Below, in pieces: positions 35,345 to 44,784 of a DNA stretch of 64,000 bases (positions within the stretch are counted from its first letter, which is position 1; each line of letters opens with the position of its first letter). Source of the DNA: an uncultured Thiohalocapsa sp. (GTDB taxonomy: Bacteria > Pseudomonadota > Gammaproteobacteria > Chromatiales > Chromatiaceae); NCBI RefSeq assembly GCF_913063425.1, contig NZ_CAJXYK010000024.1, positions 1 through 64,000 of the forward strand, in the 5' to 3' direction. A program made the position numbers and the translations under genes. Under the pieces are notes generated by a model, which saw only the letters and a program-made list of their open reading frames with translations, searched no databases and was not told where the DNA came from.

Positions 35345-38300
35345 ATGCGCAACCAAAACGCTCCATCGAGGCCGGACCGGCGGCGACGCATGCCCGTTGC
35401 GGCGCACCTCTCTGTGGCGCGCGGCGTCAGCGTCCTGCTCGTGATCCTGATGCTGGTCGCGCCGCCGCTCGCCCCGCAGGACACGGACCTGCCCTTCGGC
35501 AAACGCATGGTGCGGGACTGGGTGCTGGACCGGCTCGGCGACATGGCCGGCCGCGAGCTCAGTATCGAGGGCGACATCGACGTGGATTTGGGCTGGACGC
35601 CCAAGGTGCGCGTCGGGCAGGTGCGGGTCGCCAACGCCGCGTGGGGGCGTGCCCGCCACCTGCTGGAGCTGGAGGCGCTCGAGGTTAGGGTGGACATGCA
35701 GCAGCTGCTCGGCGGCCGGGTGCGGCTGCCGCAGCTGACCCTGATCCGGCCCACGCTGTTCCTGGAGGTCTCCCCGGCCGGCGAGGCGAACTGGATCCTC
35801 GGCGGCTCAGAGCAGACCATCGTCGAGTCCGCGGCGGCGCCGGGGGGCGAGCTTGGCAACCTGCCGCAGATCGATCGCCTGCGAGTGATCGGCGGCGACC
35901 TGCGCTACCTGAGCCACGGCGGCGACGCGGACGGCGGCGATGGGCAATGGGTCGAGGGCCACATCGACGCTGCCGGCGGCAGCCTCACCGGCGAGGGTGT
36001 GGACCTGGCCGCGAGCGGCAGCCTGGGCGGGGATGCGTTCAACATCCTGCTGCGCAGCGCTGCCCTGGATGAGCTCCGCGGCGGCGATCATCCGAGCCCC
36101 GTGTTTCTGTCGGCCACAGCCGGCAGCAGCCGCCTGCGGGTGGAGGGCACCGCGGTGCGGCTCTTCGCGCTGCGGGGTATCGATCTGGAACTCACCGCGG
36201 CTGGCCCTGGCTTCCACCGCCTGCCGCTGCTGACGGGGCTGCCCGAGAGTCCGCCATTCGAGCTGCGCGGACGGCTGCTGGGGGATGCCGGTGACTGGCG
36301 CCTGGAGGCGCTTCAGACCACCATCGGCCGGAGCAGTCTGCGCGGTTCCGCGGGCTTCCAGCGCGGCGGCGAGCGACCGCGCATCACCGCGGACCTGACC
36401 GCCCAGACCCTCGCCCTCGACGAGCTGCTGTCCATCGCCCCCGAGCCCACGGCGGACGCCGCCGCCGCCGCGGCAGACCGCGTGACATTGCCCGACGGCG
36501 CCATCGACCTGTCCGTACTCACCACCCTGGATGCCGACCTGGCCTTCACCGCGGAGCGGCTGATCTACGAGCGGCTTCGCTTGCAGCGCGTGCGTGCCGA
36601 GCTGCATCTGGACGACGGCGTGCTGCGGCTCGAGCCCTTGTCCGCGGCCGCCGGCAGCGGGCGCATCAGCACCCGCGTGAAGCTCGGCACTGAGCCGCTC
36701 CAGGCGAGCGCACGGGTGCGCTTGCGGGACGTGGCGCTGGCGTCGCTGCTTCACGCTGGCGGCAGCACGGACCGTGGGCTCGGTGTGCTGGAGGGCACGC
36801 TGGCCTTGCGACTGCCGCCGCGGCAGTCGGCGGGCGCCGGCGCGCTGGTGCTCCAGCCGGCCGTGGCCCTGGAGCGTCTGCATGTGACCCGTGGGCGGCT
36901 CGGCTACAGGGAGCCGGCCCGGAGCACGGATGTGCTGCTGACGCTCGCGGCCGGTCCGGATCAGCCGGGTCCGAGACTGCATGTGCAGGGTCGGCTCCGC
37001 GGCATGCCGCTCGACGGCAGCGTCAGCGCGGACCCGCTGCCCCGGCTGCTCTCGCAGACCGACTATGGCCTGGAGGGCCGCCTCGAGGTCGGTGACAGCG
37101 ATCTGTCCGGTGAGCTGGTTCTGGACACCGCCGGGGTGGATCCAACGGTGGACGCGGACCTCAGCTCTGCAACCCTGGACGTCGCCGCCCTGTCGGGGCT
37201 GATGCCCGCCGCCGAAGGCGCCGGCCGCACGCCCGCCTTCCACACGGACCTCAACGTCCGGCTGGACTATACCGCCGGGCGCATCCTCCTCGACGGCTCA
37301 AGCATCACCGACCTGGACATCGAGACGCGCCTCGCCGACAGGCGGCTGCGGCTCGGCCCGCTGCGGCTCAGCTGGCAAATGCCGGCACAGGACACGCTCC
37401 TTGAGCTCGCGCTCGACGCGCCGGAGGACGGCCATGTGCGTGGCCGCCTGAAGGGGCGGCTGCGTGGGCACCCGGTTGCGGCCACCGTCGGCGCCGATGC
37501 CTGGCTCCAGCTCCGTGACGGCGGACCACCCGGGAACTGGTGGCTGCGGCTGACGCCGGCCGATACCCGGATCGAGCTCAGCGGCAGCCTGCGGGACCTG
37601 CTCTCGCCCGGGACGCTGGACCTGGATCTCCGCGCCGAGGGCGACGACACCGGGCCCTTATCCCGCCTGCTCGGGGTGTCTTTGCCGACGCTGCCGCCCT
37701 ATGCACTGTCGGCGCAGGTGCATCGGGACGGACCGCAGGTGGTCTTGCGGGATCTCGATGCCAGTGTCGGCGCAAGCGACCTCTCCGGGAAGGTGACGCT
37801 GGACCTCGCCGCCGAGCCGCCGGCTGTGCGCGCCGAGCTGCGCTCGGACCGCCTCGACTACGACGACCTGACCGCGTTCCTGAGCGATCCGCAACCGGAG
37901 CCGCCGGGGGGCCTTTTTCCCACCGCGCCGCTGCGCCTGGACCGGCTGGCGGGTGCGGTGCAGGGCCGTCTCGATTATCGCGCGCGGCGAATCATCGCCG
38001 CCGAGGTGCCCTTGGACGCTCTGCGGCTGGCGGCGAGACTCCGCGACGGCCGGCTGGGGCTCGCGCCGCTGCGCTTTGGGGTGGGCGGCGGTCGCGTCAC
38101 GCTGGATCTGGACATGGCCATCGCGCGGCGACCACCACGGGCGGAGCTCTCCGGCGAGATCGCACGGGTGGACCTGCGCCGGGTGCTGAATCCCTTCGGC
38201 CTCACCGACGAGAGCCTGGGCATCGTCGGCGGGCGCTGTCAGCTGTGGATGCGGGGCGACAGCATCGCCGAGCTGCTGGGCTCCGCGGACGGCGGGCTCT

Positions 38301-38797
38301 TCCTGCTCATGACCGGCGGCGTGCTGGAGCAGCTCCTGATCGAGCTGGCGGGCCTCGATCTCGGCGAGGCCATGCTTGCCCTGGTGGACGAGGACCGAGT
38401 GCCCATCGACTGCGCCTACCTGAGTCTGCGCAGTCGTGGTGGTCAGGTGACCGTCGAGAACCTCAGCGTGGACACCCGCGATACGCTGTTCGTCGGCGGC
38501 GGTGGCCTGGATCTACAGGCCGAGCGGTTGGACGTGGTGATCGAGGCGCGGCCCAAGGACGCGAGCCTGCCGGCCTTCAGCTCCCCGCTGCGCCTGGAGG
38601 GGCCGCTTACGGACCCGCGGCTCGATCTGGTGAGCGGCGAGCTGCTCGCGCGGGGCGCGCTCGCCATCGGCCTTGCTGCGGCCCAGCCCGTCGCCGCCCT
38701 GCTCCCCCTCATCGAGGTGGGCGGCGATGCCGACAGCCCGTACTGCAATGGGCTCATGCAGGCGCTGGAGCAGGCCGTGGAGGAGACACGGCCATGA
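35345..38797 (+). CDS. AsmA-family envelope protein
   Basis: 1150 residues: a membrane anchor (about 25-45) and a long periplasmic beta-rich body made of repeated units, ending in the C-terminal AsmA-like region (about 980-1110; GIVGGRCQLWMRGDSIAELLGS, VDTRDTLFVGGGGLDLQAERL). AsmA, TamB and YhdP-type proteins bridge inner and outer membranes and move phospholipids or help outer-membrane assembly; the particular role is unknown. The exact start is uncertain: GTG 35339, ATG 35345 and ATG 35390 are all possible and none has a good ribosome-binding site. Its stop overlaps the next gene (ATGA), and GGAGGAG for that gene lies inside its last codons. Confidence 0.85.
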   Translation: MRNQNAPSRPDRRRRMPVAAHLSVARGVSVLLVILMLVAPPLAPQDTDLPFGKRMVRDWVLDRLGDMAGRELSIEGDIDVDLGWTPKVRVGQVRVANAAWGRARHLLELEALEVRVDMQQLLGGRVRLPQLTLIRPTLFLEVSPAGEANWILGGSEQTIVESAAAPGGELGNLPQIDRLRVIGGDLRYLSHGGDADGGDGQWVEGHIDAAGGSLTGEGVDLAASGSLGGDAFNILLRSAALDELRGGDHPSPVFLSATAGSSRLRVEGTAVRLFALRGIDLELTAAGPGFHRLPLLTGLPESPPFELRGRLLGDAGDWRLEALQTTIGRSSLRGSAGFQRGGERPRITADLTAQTLALDELLSIAPEPTADAAAAAADRVTLPDGAIDLSVLTTLDADLAFTAERLIYERLRLQRVRAELHLDDGVLRLEPLSAAAGSGRISTRVKLGTEPLQASARVRLRDVALASLLHAGGSTDRGLGVLEGTLALRLPPRQSAGAGALVLQPAVALERLHVTRGRLGYREPARSTDVLLTLAAGPDQPGPRLHVQGRLRGMPLDGSVSADPLPRLLSQTDYGLEGRLEVGDSDLSGELVLDTAGVDPTVDADLSSATLDVAALSGLMPAAEGAGRTPAFHTDLNVRLDYTAGRILLDGSSITDLDIETRLADRRLRLGPLRLSWQMPAQDTLLELALDAPEDGHVRGRLKGRLRGHPVAATVGADAWLQLRDGGPPGNWWLRLTPADTRIELSGSLRDLLSPGTLDLDLRAEGDDTGPLSRLLGVSLPTLPPYALSAQVHRDGPQVVLRDLDASVGASDLSGKVTLDLAAEPPAVRAELRSDRLDYDDLTAFLSDPQPEPPGGLFPTAPLRLDRLAGAVQGRLDYRARRIIAAEVPLDALRLAARLRDGRLGLAPLRFGVGGGRVTLDLDMAIARRPPRAELSGEIARVDLRRVLNPFGLTDESLGIVGGRCQLWMRGDSIAELLGSADGGLFLLMTGGVLEQLLIELAGLDLGEAMLALVDEDRVPIDCAYLSLRSRGGQVTVENLSVDTRDTLFVGGGGLDLQAERLDVVIEARPKDASLPAFSSPLRLEGPLTDPRLDLVSGELLARGALAIGLAAAQPVAALLPLIEVGGDADSPYCNGLMQALEQAVEETRP

Positions 38798-39135
38798 CAT
38801 GCGACCCGAGCCCCCGGCGCCGGCCGGTCCGATGCCGCCTGCGGCGCATTGTGCTGATGCTCGCACCGGCACTGGTGCTTGCGCTCAGTGGCTGCGCGAC
38901 GCCCACCGCCGTGCAGCAGGAGCCGCCTGCGCAGTCCCGGCTGGAGAGCCGTGTCAAGGTGGCCCTGGTGGAAGACCCGGAACTGGAGGCTGCTGCCATT
39001 TTCGTGGAAGCCAGGGGGCGCCGCATCCGGCTCAGCGGCTTCGTCGACACCGCGGCGCAGCGCGAGCGTGCCGCGACGGTGGCGGCGGGCGTGGCGGGCG
39101 TCCGCGGGGTGGAGAGCCGCATTCGCATCCGCTGA
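38794..39135 (+). CDS. BON-domain lipoprotein
   Basis: 113 residues with a lipoprotein signal (LALSGC, lipidated Cys34) and one BON domain (about 48-113; RVKVALVEDPELEAAAIFVEARGRRIRLSGFV in two parts, then the VRGVESRIRIR end). BON domains bind phospholipid or other envelope ligands (OsmY, DolP). Four-base overlap with the AsmA gene, so the two are translated together, which fits a common envelope role. Ends convergent to the Wzz-like gene. Confidence 0.85.
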   Translation: MTCDPSPRRRPVRCRLRRIVLMLAPALVLALSGCATPTAVQQEPPAQSRLESRVKVALVEDPELEAAAIFVEARGRRIRLSGFVDTAAQRERAATVAAGVAGVRGVESRIRIR

Positions 39136-39253
39136 CGCATCCGCAGGACCACTGCCAGCGCGAGCATGGCTTTGCGCACACGCGACCCTGTGTGCAGACG
39201 GTGGTGCACGGCCGCGACGACAACCGCAGCGACCCTGACCGGGCTGCGCGGGC

Positions 39254-41743
39254 TCAGGCCACCCCCAGATCGTCCTCCACCAGTACCGGGTCCTGTTTGC
39301 CCTTGTGTCCGCGTTGCTTCTTGGGCTTCGGCGGCGGCTCGAAAGTGCGCTTGCCGGCGATGAGGTGACGCGGGATGCCGGTGACGATGACGGCGCGGAT
39401 AGGGATCTCGCGGGCGGCGAGGGCCGTGGCGGCGGCCTTGAGGTCGGCGCGGCGGGTGTGGCCGCTGCGGGCCACCAGGAGCACGTTGCCGACGGCGGCG
39501 GCGGCCTCGATGACCGCCTCCATGGCGTTGATGGGCGGGAGATCATAGAGGACGTGCTCGCCCTCGCGCCTGACGCGCCGGGTGAGGTCCTTGAAGCCGC
39601 GGCTGCCGAGCAGCAGCAGGCCGCGGTCGTCCTCGTAGTCGCCGGCGCTCAGGATGCGCACATAGGGGTTGGTGGTGGGCTCGTAGGCGTCTTCCGGGGC
39701 GGCGGCGCCGGCGAGCACATCGGTGATCTCCGCCGGCGGGTGCAGGGCCTCGACGCCGAACAGGCTCTCGGGTCTGGGGCCGGCGTCGGCGCGCACATCG
39801 GCGTCCACCAGCAGGGTCAGCTCGTCCTTCAGCGCCAGCGCCGAGGCCAGATTCACCGCCACCAGTGAGCGCCCGGAGGCGGGCTCGGCGCTGGTGATGG
39901 CGAGGCTGCGCCAGTCCCTGGGCGCCAGCGCCGTGCGCAGGTCGTTGATCATGGTGCGGAACAGCGTGGACACGGGCGCCGTCGGCACCACGTGGTCGAT
40001 GACGGCATCGTCCCCGTGCGGGGCCTGCTGGAACTCGAGCACCAGCTCGCAGCCGGTGAGGCCCTTCGCATCGCGCGCGGTGCGGATGATCGGGTCCAGG
40101 AATTCCAGCACCAGGGCCACGAAGAGCCCGAGCCCGCCGCCCAGGATGACGCCCGCGGCGGCGACGAGCTTGCGCAGCGAGGGCTCGGGCCAGATGGGCG
40201 GTGTGGCGCGCTCCAGGATGCTGAAGCCCGGGTTGTTGCGCAGCAGTGCCACGCGCACCTCGGCCTGCCGGGCGGCGAGCTTGTCCACCAGCTGCTCGGC
40301 CTCGCGCAGCTCGGCGGTGAGCTCCTGGTAGCCGGTGCGCGCCACGGTGAGGGCGTTCAGCGAGCTGCGCGCCTCGTCCAGGGTCTGCTTCACGGCCGCG
40401 GCTTGGGCCTCCGCCACCTTGATGTCGTCTTCCAGCGTCTGGGCGCGCAGCGAGAGCTCCTCGCGCTTGGGGTTCAGGCGGTATTCGTTCTCCGGCGCCA
40501 CCTCGTCGTTGCTCTCTTCGATGAGCTGCTCCAGGGTGGCGATGCGCTTTTGGATGCGCTGGATCTTCGGGTTCTCTTCGGTGTAGCGGGTGCGCGCCTC
40601 GCGCAGCTCCCATTGGTACTCGGACAGACGCTGCTTGAAGGGGCTGTAGTAGCGGGAGATGGCGACGACCATCTCCGGCTCCTCCGCCAGCTGCTGCTGC
40701 ACGCGCTTGAGCGCCGCGCGCATGGCGCCGGCCTCGGCGGTCAGGGTGCGATACTCGGCATCCAGCTCCGAGACCTGGCCCACCAGCACCATGAGCTGGT
40801 CCTTGAGGCTCGCGATCCGGTGCGCTTCCTCGAAGGCCAGCACCGCCGCGTTGGCCTGCTCCAGGGCCGAGCGGGCCTCGCGCAGCTGGCTGCTGTAGTC
40901 GTTGAAGGTCGCCTCGATGTCCCGGCGGCGGATGGCGGCGGCGTTCTCCAGGAACAGCTCGGCGACGGTGTTGGCGATGCGCGTGGCGGTGCTCGGGTCC
41001 TCCCAGACAACGCTGATGGTGAACACCTTGGACTCCCGGCCGACGCCGACGGAGATGGCCCCCGCCATGGTCATGCGCAGCACCGAGATGCCCACGCGCT
41101 CCATGGTCTCGTCGAGCGAGCTTGGCAGCTTGATGGTGTCGATGAAGGTCTGCAGGTCGTAGTCCTGCGGCCGGAACGGCGGCACATCGCTGACCTGGAA
41201 GGGGTCCTGGTGAGTGTCGGCGATGAGGGTCACCGTCGAGCGCCACTCCCGCGGCAGGGACAGCGCCAGCAGCAGGAACAGCAGAGTGACGACGGTGGCG
41301 ATGGCGCCCACCAGCCACTTGCGCTGCCAGACGCCGCGCACGAAGCGCATGATGTCGATGTCGGGGCCGGCGGGGGCCTGATCTTCGTCATCGCCGAAGC
41401 CGGGCAGCGGCGGGAAGGCCGGTGCCGGCGGCGGGCCGGGGTCGTCCTCGTCGTCGTCGTCGGTGGTGGCGAGGCCGGTGGGCCTGTGCGCCGGGGGCGG
41501 GGCGCGGCTTGGTCCGATGTGCCCGGACTGGATGCCGGCGCCGGGGATAGGCTCGGGCGGGCGACTCTCGGGCTGCTGCGGACCGGCCGGGGCGCCGTCG
41601 GTGCCCGGCCGGGCCGCGTCCGCGGCCGGGTCCGGCAGATTCCAGGCGGCCTCGCCCGGGCTCTCATCGTCGCCGGGCGCCGCGTCGGCGTCTGCGCGCT
41701 GTCGCCGACGCAGGCTGGCGTCGATGTCGAGCTGCCTGCTCAC
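39254..41743 (-). CDS. Wzz-type chain-length protein with degenerate tyrosine-kinase domain
   Basis: 829 residues. N-terminal disordered Pro/Asp-rich cytoplasmic part (1-125), first membrane helix (about 145-168), Wzz periplasmic domain with long coiled coil (about 170-530), second helix (about 535-555) and a BY-kinase/CpsD-like ATPase domain (about 590-800). Such proteins set polysaccharide chain length and control export. The Walker A motif is damaged: SAEPASGRSL has Arg625 where the P-loop lysine should be. Walker A' (LLVDADVR) and the later DLPP are kept. The usual C-terminal tyrosine cluster is absent; the tail is Lys/Asp-rich. GTG start at 41743 overlaps the upstream stop (GTGA). Confidence 0.85.
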   Translation of the reverse strand: MSRQLDIDASLRRRQRADADAAPGDDESPGEAAWNLPDPAADAARPGTDGAPAGPQQPESRPPEPIPGAGIQSGHIGPSRAPPPAHRPTGLATTDDDDEDDPGPPPAPAFPPLPGFGDDEDQAPAGPDIDIMRFVRGVWQRKWLVGAIATVVTLLFLLLALSLPREWRSTVTLIADTHQDPFQVSDVPPFRPQDYDLQTFIDTIKLPSSLDETMERVGISVLRMTMAGAISVGVGRESKVFTISVVWEDPSTATRIANTVAELFLENAAAIRRRDIEATFNDYSSQLREARSALEQANAAVLAFEEAHRIASLKDQLMVLVGQVSELDAEYRTLTAEAGAMRAALKRVQQQLAEEPEMVVAISRYYSPFKQRLSEYQWELREARTRYTEENPKIQRIQKRIATLEQLIEESNDEVAPENEYRLNPKREELSLRAQTLEDDIKVAEAQAAAVKQTLDEARSSLNALTVARTGYQELTAELREAEQLVDKLAARQAEVRVALLRNNPGFSILERATPPIWPEPSLRKLVAAAGVILGGGLGLFVALVLEFLDPIIRTARDAKGLTGCELVLEFQQAPHGDDAVIDHVVPTAPVSTLFRTMINDLRTALAPRDWRSLAITSAEPASGRSLVAVNLASALALKDELTLLVDADVRADAGPRPESLFGVEALHPPAEITDVLAGAAAPEDAYEPTTNPYVRILSAGDYEDDRGLLLLGSRGFKDLTRRVRREGEHVLYDLPPINAMEAVIEAAAAVGNVLLVARSGHTRRADLKAAATALAAREIPIRAVIVTGIPRHLIAGKRTFEPPPKPKKQRGHKGKQDPVLVEDDLGVA

Positions 41744-42708
41744 GGCGGGTCCGGCGGTGCCAGCCCGTCGTCCAGCAGGTCGCCGTCGGCCTGCTCCATG
41801 GCGAGTGCGCCGTGGCGGCGCAGGTCTGCTACCACCACGTGCAGGGCGGCGGCGTCGAGCCGGCTGCCGTGGTGGCTCACCACGTGCTCCAGCGCGAGCT
41901 TGCAGAGGCGGTTGATCTCGCGCGGGATGCCGCGGCTCGCCCGGTGCAGCAGGGTCACGGCCGCGGGGTCCACGGGCGGCTCGCCCACCAGGCCGGCGGC
42001 CTTGAGCCGGTGGCGCACATAGTCGCCGGTTTCGGTCTCGGTGAGGGCGCCCAGATGGAAGCGCAGGCTGACGCGCTGCTCCACCTGCGGCAGGCGGGCC
42101 AGGCGCTCGCGCAGCTCCGGCTGGCCGATGAGGATGAGGGTCAGGAAGTTCTGCCGCTCGGAGGCGATGTTGGTGAGCGCCTTCAGCTGCTCCAGGGTGT
42201 CGAGGCCGAGCTGCTGGGCCTCGTCCACCAGCACGATCAGGTGCTTGTCCTGGGCCGCCACCTGCTCCGCCAGGGTGCGCTTGAAGGCGGCGAGGCGGCT
42301 TTAGCGGTCCGGCAGGTCGGCGCTGTGCACCCGCGCGCCGCGCATCTGGCTCAGCACCTCCAGCAGCAGGCCGTCGAAGTCCAGCAGGCTGTTCTCGATG
42401 TTGACGCGGATGTGATCGGCGCAAGACAGCTGCGCGTACAGCAGGGTGCGCAGCAGGGTCTTGCCGGCGCCGATCTCCCCGGTGAGCAGGCCGATGCCCA
42501 TGTTGCGGTCCTGGGCCAGGAACAGGAGCCGCGACAGGGCCTCGCGGTGTGCGGCGGAGGGGAAGTAGAAGCGCGTGTCCCGCGTGTTCTCGAAGGCCGG
42601 GCGCGGCGGGTTGCGCGGGCCGAGCCGGCCGGCGTCGGCGGGCTCCGGGTCGGCGGTCGGGGCGTGCTCGGACACGGGGCGGGCGGCGCTGCGGGGTTCT
42701 GTGGGCAT
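41740..42708 (-). pseudogene. ExeA/GspA-type AAA ATPase interrupted by an in-frame TAA
   Basis: The 323-codon frame encodes a secretion-type ATPase of the kind found in exosortase/exopolysaccharide loci. Walker A (GEIGAGKT, Lys83) is in the first part and Walker B (LIVLVDEAQ) in the second. Codon 136 (42303-42301) is TAA, between the two motifs, and the family sequence resumes at once in the same frame (RLAAFKRTLAEQVAAQ). Neither half could be a working ATPase. One base change (for instance CAA to TAA) would explain it. A sequencing error cannot be excluded. The 3' end overlaps the Wzz-like start, so the stop would also affect coupling. GspA-like C-terminal part ends at 41740. Confidence 0.75.
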
Positions 42709-42931
42709 GCTGGGGGCGCGGTCTGCGTGCCCTCAGTATAGGCCAGACGAGGGTCGGAATCGGTGGAAAGCTGATCAGGCGATCAGGGCCTGTCGGCGGA
42801 CGGCGCAGGCCGTCAGCCGCGCCGGCGATGGGGCACCGCCAGCGCGAAGGGCACAGTCCGGGGCCTGCGGCGTCGGTGCCGCTCCGGACCCCGCGCAGAA
42901 CCCGGCCCGGGCCCGGGTTTGGATAATCGGC

Positions 42932-43465
42932 TCAGCGGGCGCCGCCCACCGGTGTGCGGTCCTGCGGGAGCTCAGTGCTCGCGCTCTCCGGCGCCGGGTT
43001 GTTCATGAAAAAGGACACCCGCGCCGGCAGCGGTGGGATCTGGATGAGCCTTTCCTGCTGCGCCTGCCCGGGGTAGAGGGGGACGGCCACCAGGCTGATG
43101 GCCCGGTCGTCACTGCTGAAGCCGATGGGATGGCGCAGCGGGCTGTAGCCGATGAAGCGCCCGTTCAGGTAGATGGCGGCGGCGGTGGGCCGGCTGTCGA
43201 TGTGGACCCGGCGCCGGCTTTCACCGGCGGTCGCTTCCACGCGCGCTGTGCGCCTCGCACCGGTGCAGCCCGGGTCGAAGGCCGAGCAGCCCCGCGCAGG
43301 CTCGCGCATGGGCCATGCTCCGCCGCAGCCGGCAGTCAGTATGGCGGCGGCGAGGGCGGCGGCGAGGGCGGCGGCGAGGCCTGCAGTGCTGCGATGCCGC
43401 GGGAGCCCGGCCGGAGCCGGACCGCGTACGGCGACAGCGCTGCCGGTGCTGCGTATCCGTGTCAC
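42932..43465 (-). CDS. Lipoprotein with PEGA-like domain
   Basis: 177 residues. Lipoprotein signal with ILTAGC (Cys47) preceded by a hydrophobic core made of (AALA)-type repeats from three identical 12-bp units. The mature part has a PEGA-like beta domain (about 87-130; HIDSRPTAAAIYLNGRFIGYSP). PEGA domains occur in surface-layer and envelope proteins. GTG start at 43465 overlaps the glycosyltransferase stop (GTGA). Between glycosyltransferase and ATPase genes, it may be an envelope component of the polysaccharide machine. Assignment of the domain is by eye. Confidence 0.72.
   Translation of the reverse strand: MTRIRSTGSAVAVRGPAPAGLPRHRSTAGLAAALAAALAAAILTAGCGGAWPMREPARGCSAFDPGCTGARRTARVEATAGESRRRVHIDSRPTAAAIYLNGRFIGYSPLRHPIGFSSDDRAISLVAVPLYPGQAQQERLIQIPPLPARVSFFMNNPAPESASTELPQDRTPVGGAR
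43343..43378 (-). repeat. Three identical 12-bp units inside the lipoprotein signal peptide
   Basis: GGCGGCGGCGAG three times without mismatch, coding for the Ala/Leu core of the signal peptide. A second, unrelated 12-bp triplicate sits in the signal segment of the M1-like peptidase (7789-7824). Confidence 0.85.
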
Positions 43466-44628
43466 GGCGGCTTGGTCCGCGCCAGGCCGTCGAGCTCCGC
43501 CCAGGTCGCCGCCGCGGCACGGTCCCAGGTGAAGTCGGCGGCGCGATGTCGGCCGCGCTCGATCAATCGTTGCCGCAGCCCGCGGTCGTCACCGTGCTCG
43601 TCCAGCAGCCGGCCCAGGGTGTTGGCGATGGCGGCGGTGTCCGTCGGATCGAACAGGAGCCCGGCGTCGCCGACGACTTCCGGGATGCTGGAGGTGTCCG
43701 CCGCGCACACGGGCGTGCCGGACGCCATGGCCTCCAGCACCGGGATGCCGAAGCCTTCGAACAGGGACGGGAAGACGAAGACATCCGCCGCGGCATAGAG
43801 CGGCGGCAGCAGCTCATCGGGCACGAAGCCCGGAAAGGTCACGGCATGCTCAAGCCCGAGCTCGGCGACCTTGGCATCGATGGCCTCGGCACCGCTCCAG
43901 CGCCCGCCCGCGAGCACCAGCCGGTGGGGCAGGTCCGCATGTCTGCGCCGCAGCTGCGCGAACGCCTCCAGCAGTCGCACGTGATTCTTGCCCGGATGCT
44001 CCAGGCGGGCGGTGTAGAGCAGATACGGACCGTCGATGCCGAGCTGCCCGCGCATGGCGGCCACGGCGCCCGCCGGCTGCTGCGGTGTGAAGCGGCTGAG
44101 ATCGGCGCCGTTGTGGATGACGCGGATGCGCTCGGGCGGCACCCGGGCGAAGGCTTCCAGGTCCCGCCGCGTGGACTCGCTGACGGCGATGACCCGGTCC
44201 AGGCGGCGCATCATGGCCGGGAGCACGCGCATGATATAGGCCATGCGCAGTGCATCGTATTTCTGCGGCACATGCAGCTGGGAGAAATCGTGCACGGTGC
44301 CGAGGCTCGGCACGCCATAGGACCAGGCCAGCCGGCGGTTGCCGGCGGGCATGAACACCAGATCGCAGCCCTGGGCGCGCAGCGCCGCCGGCAGGCGCAG
44401 CAAATGCCAGCCGATGCTCGCGATGGGGTGGGCGGTCCAGTTGGGGTAGGCGACCACCGCAAGCCGCGGGTGCCAGGACTGCACCCAGTCCCGGTCACCC
44501 TGGCCGACGAAGGCGATGAAGTCGTGCTGCGGCGCCAGCTCGATCATCCGGCCGACGATGTTGGCCATGTACTGGCTGATGCCGGACTTGCCGCCGTCGC
44601 CCGCGAAGGCGGAGATGCCGATGCGCAT
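43462..44628 (-). CDS. Glycosyltransferase family 4
   Basis: 388 residues with GT-B fold. N-terminal acceptor-binding half and C-terminal nucleotide-sugar half (about 205-380), with YLLYTARLEHPGKNH and the EX7E motif in SLFEGFGIPVLEAMA. Start at 44628 (MRIGISAFAGDGG), where the family normally begins; ribosome-binding site weak (GGA). No membrane segment, so a cytoplasmic or peripheral enzyme adding a sugar to the lipid-linked polysaccharide unit. Sugar identity unknown. Its stop overlaps the PEGA lipoprotein start. Confidence 0.88.
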   Translation of the reverse strand: MRIGISAFAGDGGKSGISQYMANIVGRMIELAPQHDFIAFVGQGDRDWVQSWHPRLAVVAYPNWTAHPIASIGWHLLRLPAALRAQGCDLVFMPAGNRRLAWSYGVPSLGTVHDFSQLHVPQKYDALRMAYIMRVLPAMMRRLDRVIAVSESTRRDLEAFARVPPERIRVIHNGADLSRFTPQQPAGAVAAMRGQLGIDGPYLLYTARLEHPGKNHVRLLEAFAQLRRRHADLPHRLVLAGGRWSGAEAIDAKVAELGLEHAVTFPGFVPDELLPPLYAAADVFVFPSLFEGFGIPVLEAMASGTPVCAADTSSIPEVVGDAGLLFDPTDTAAIANTLGRLLDEHGDDRGLRQRLIERGRHRAADFTWDRAAAATWAELDGLARTKPP

Positions 44629-44784
44629 GGTGGATTCCGGCTCTTGCTGTGCGTGTCGTTGTCGGTCGCGCTGGTCGCGGTGTTTCAACGCAAGGGCGCA
44701 ATGCCGCGAGGAGCGCGAGGGTTTTGGTTGTGTTGTTGCGTGCACCCAGCCCTGCCAGACGGACACGAGGGGGCGCAACGCGCG

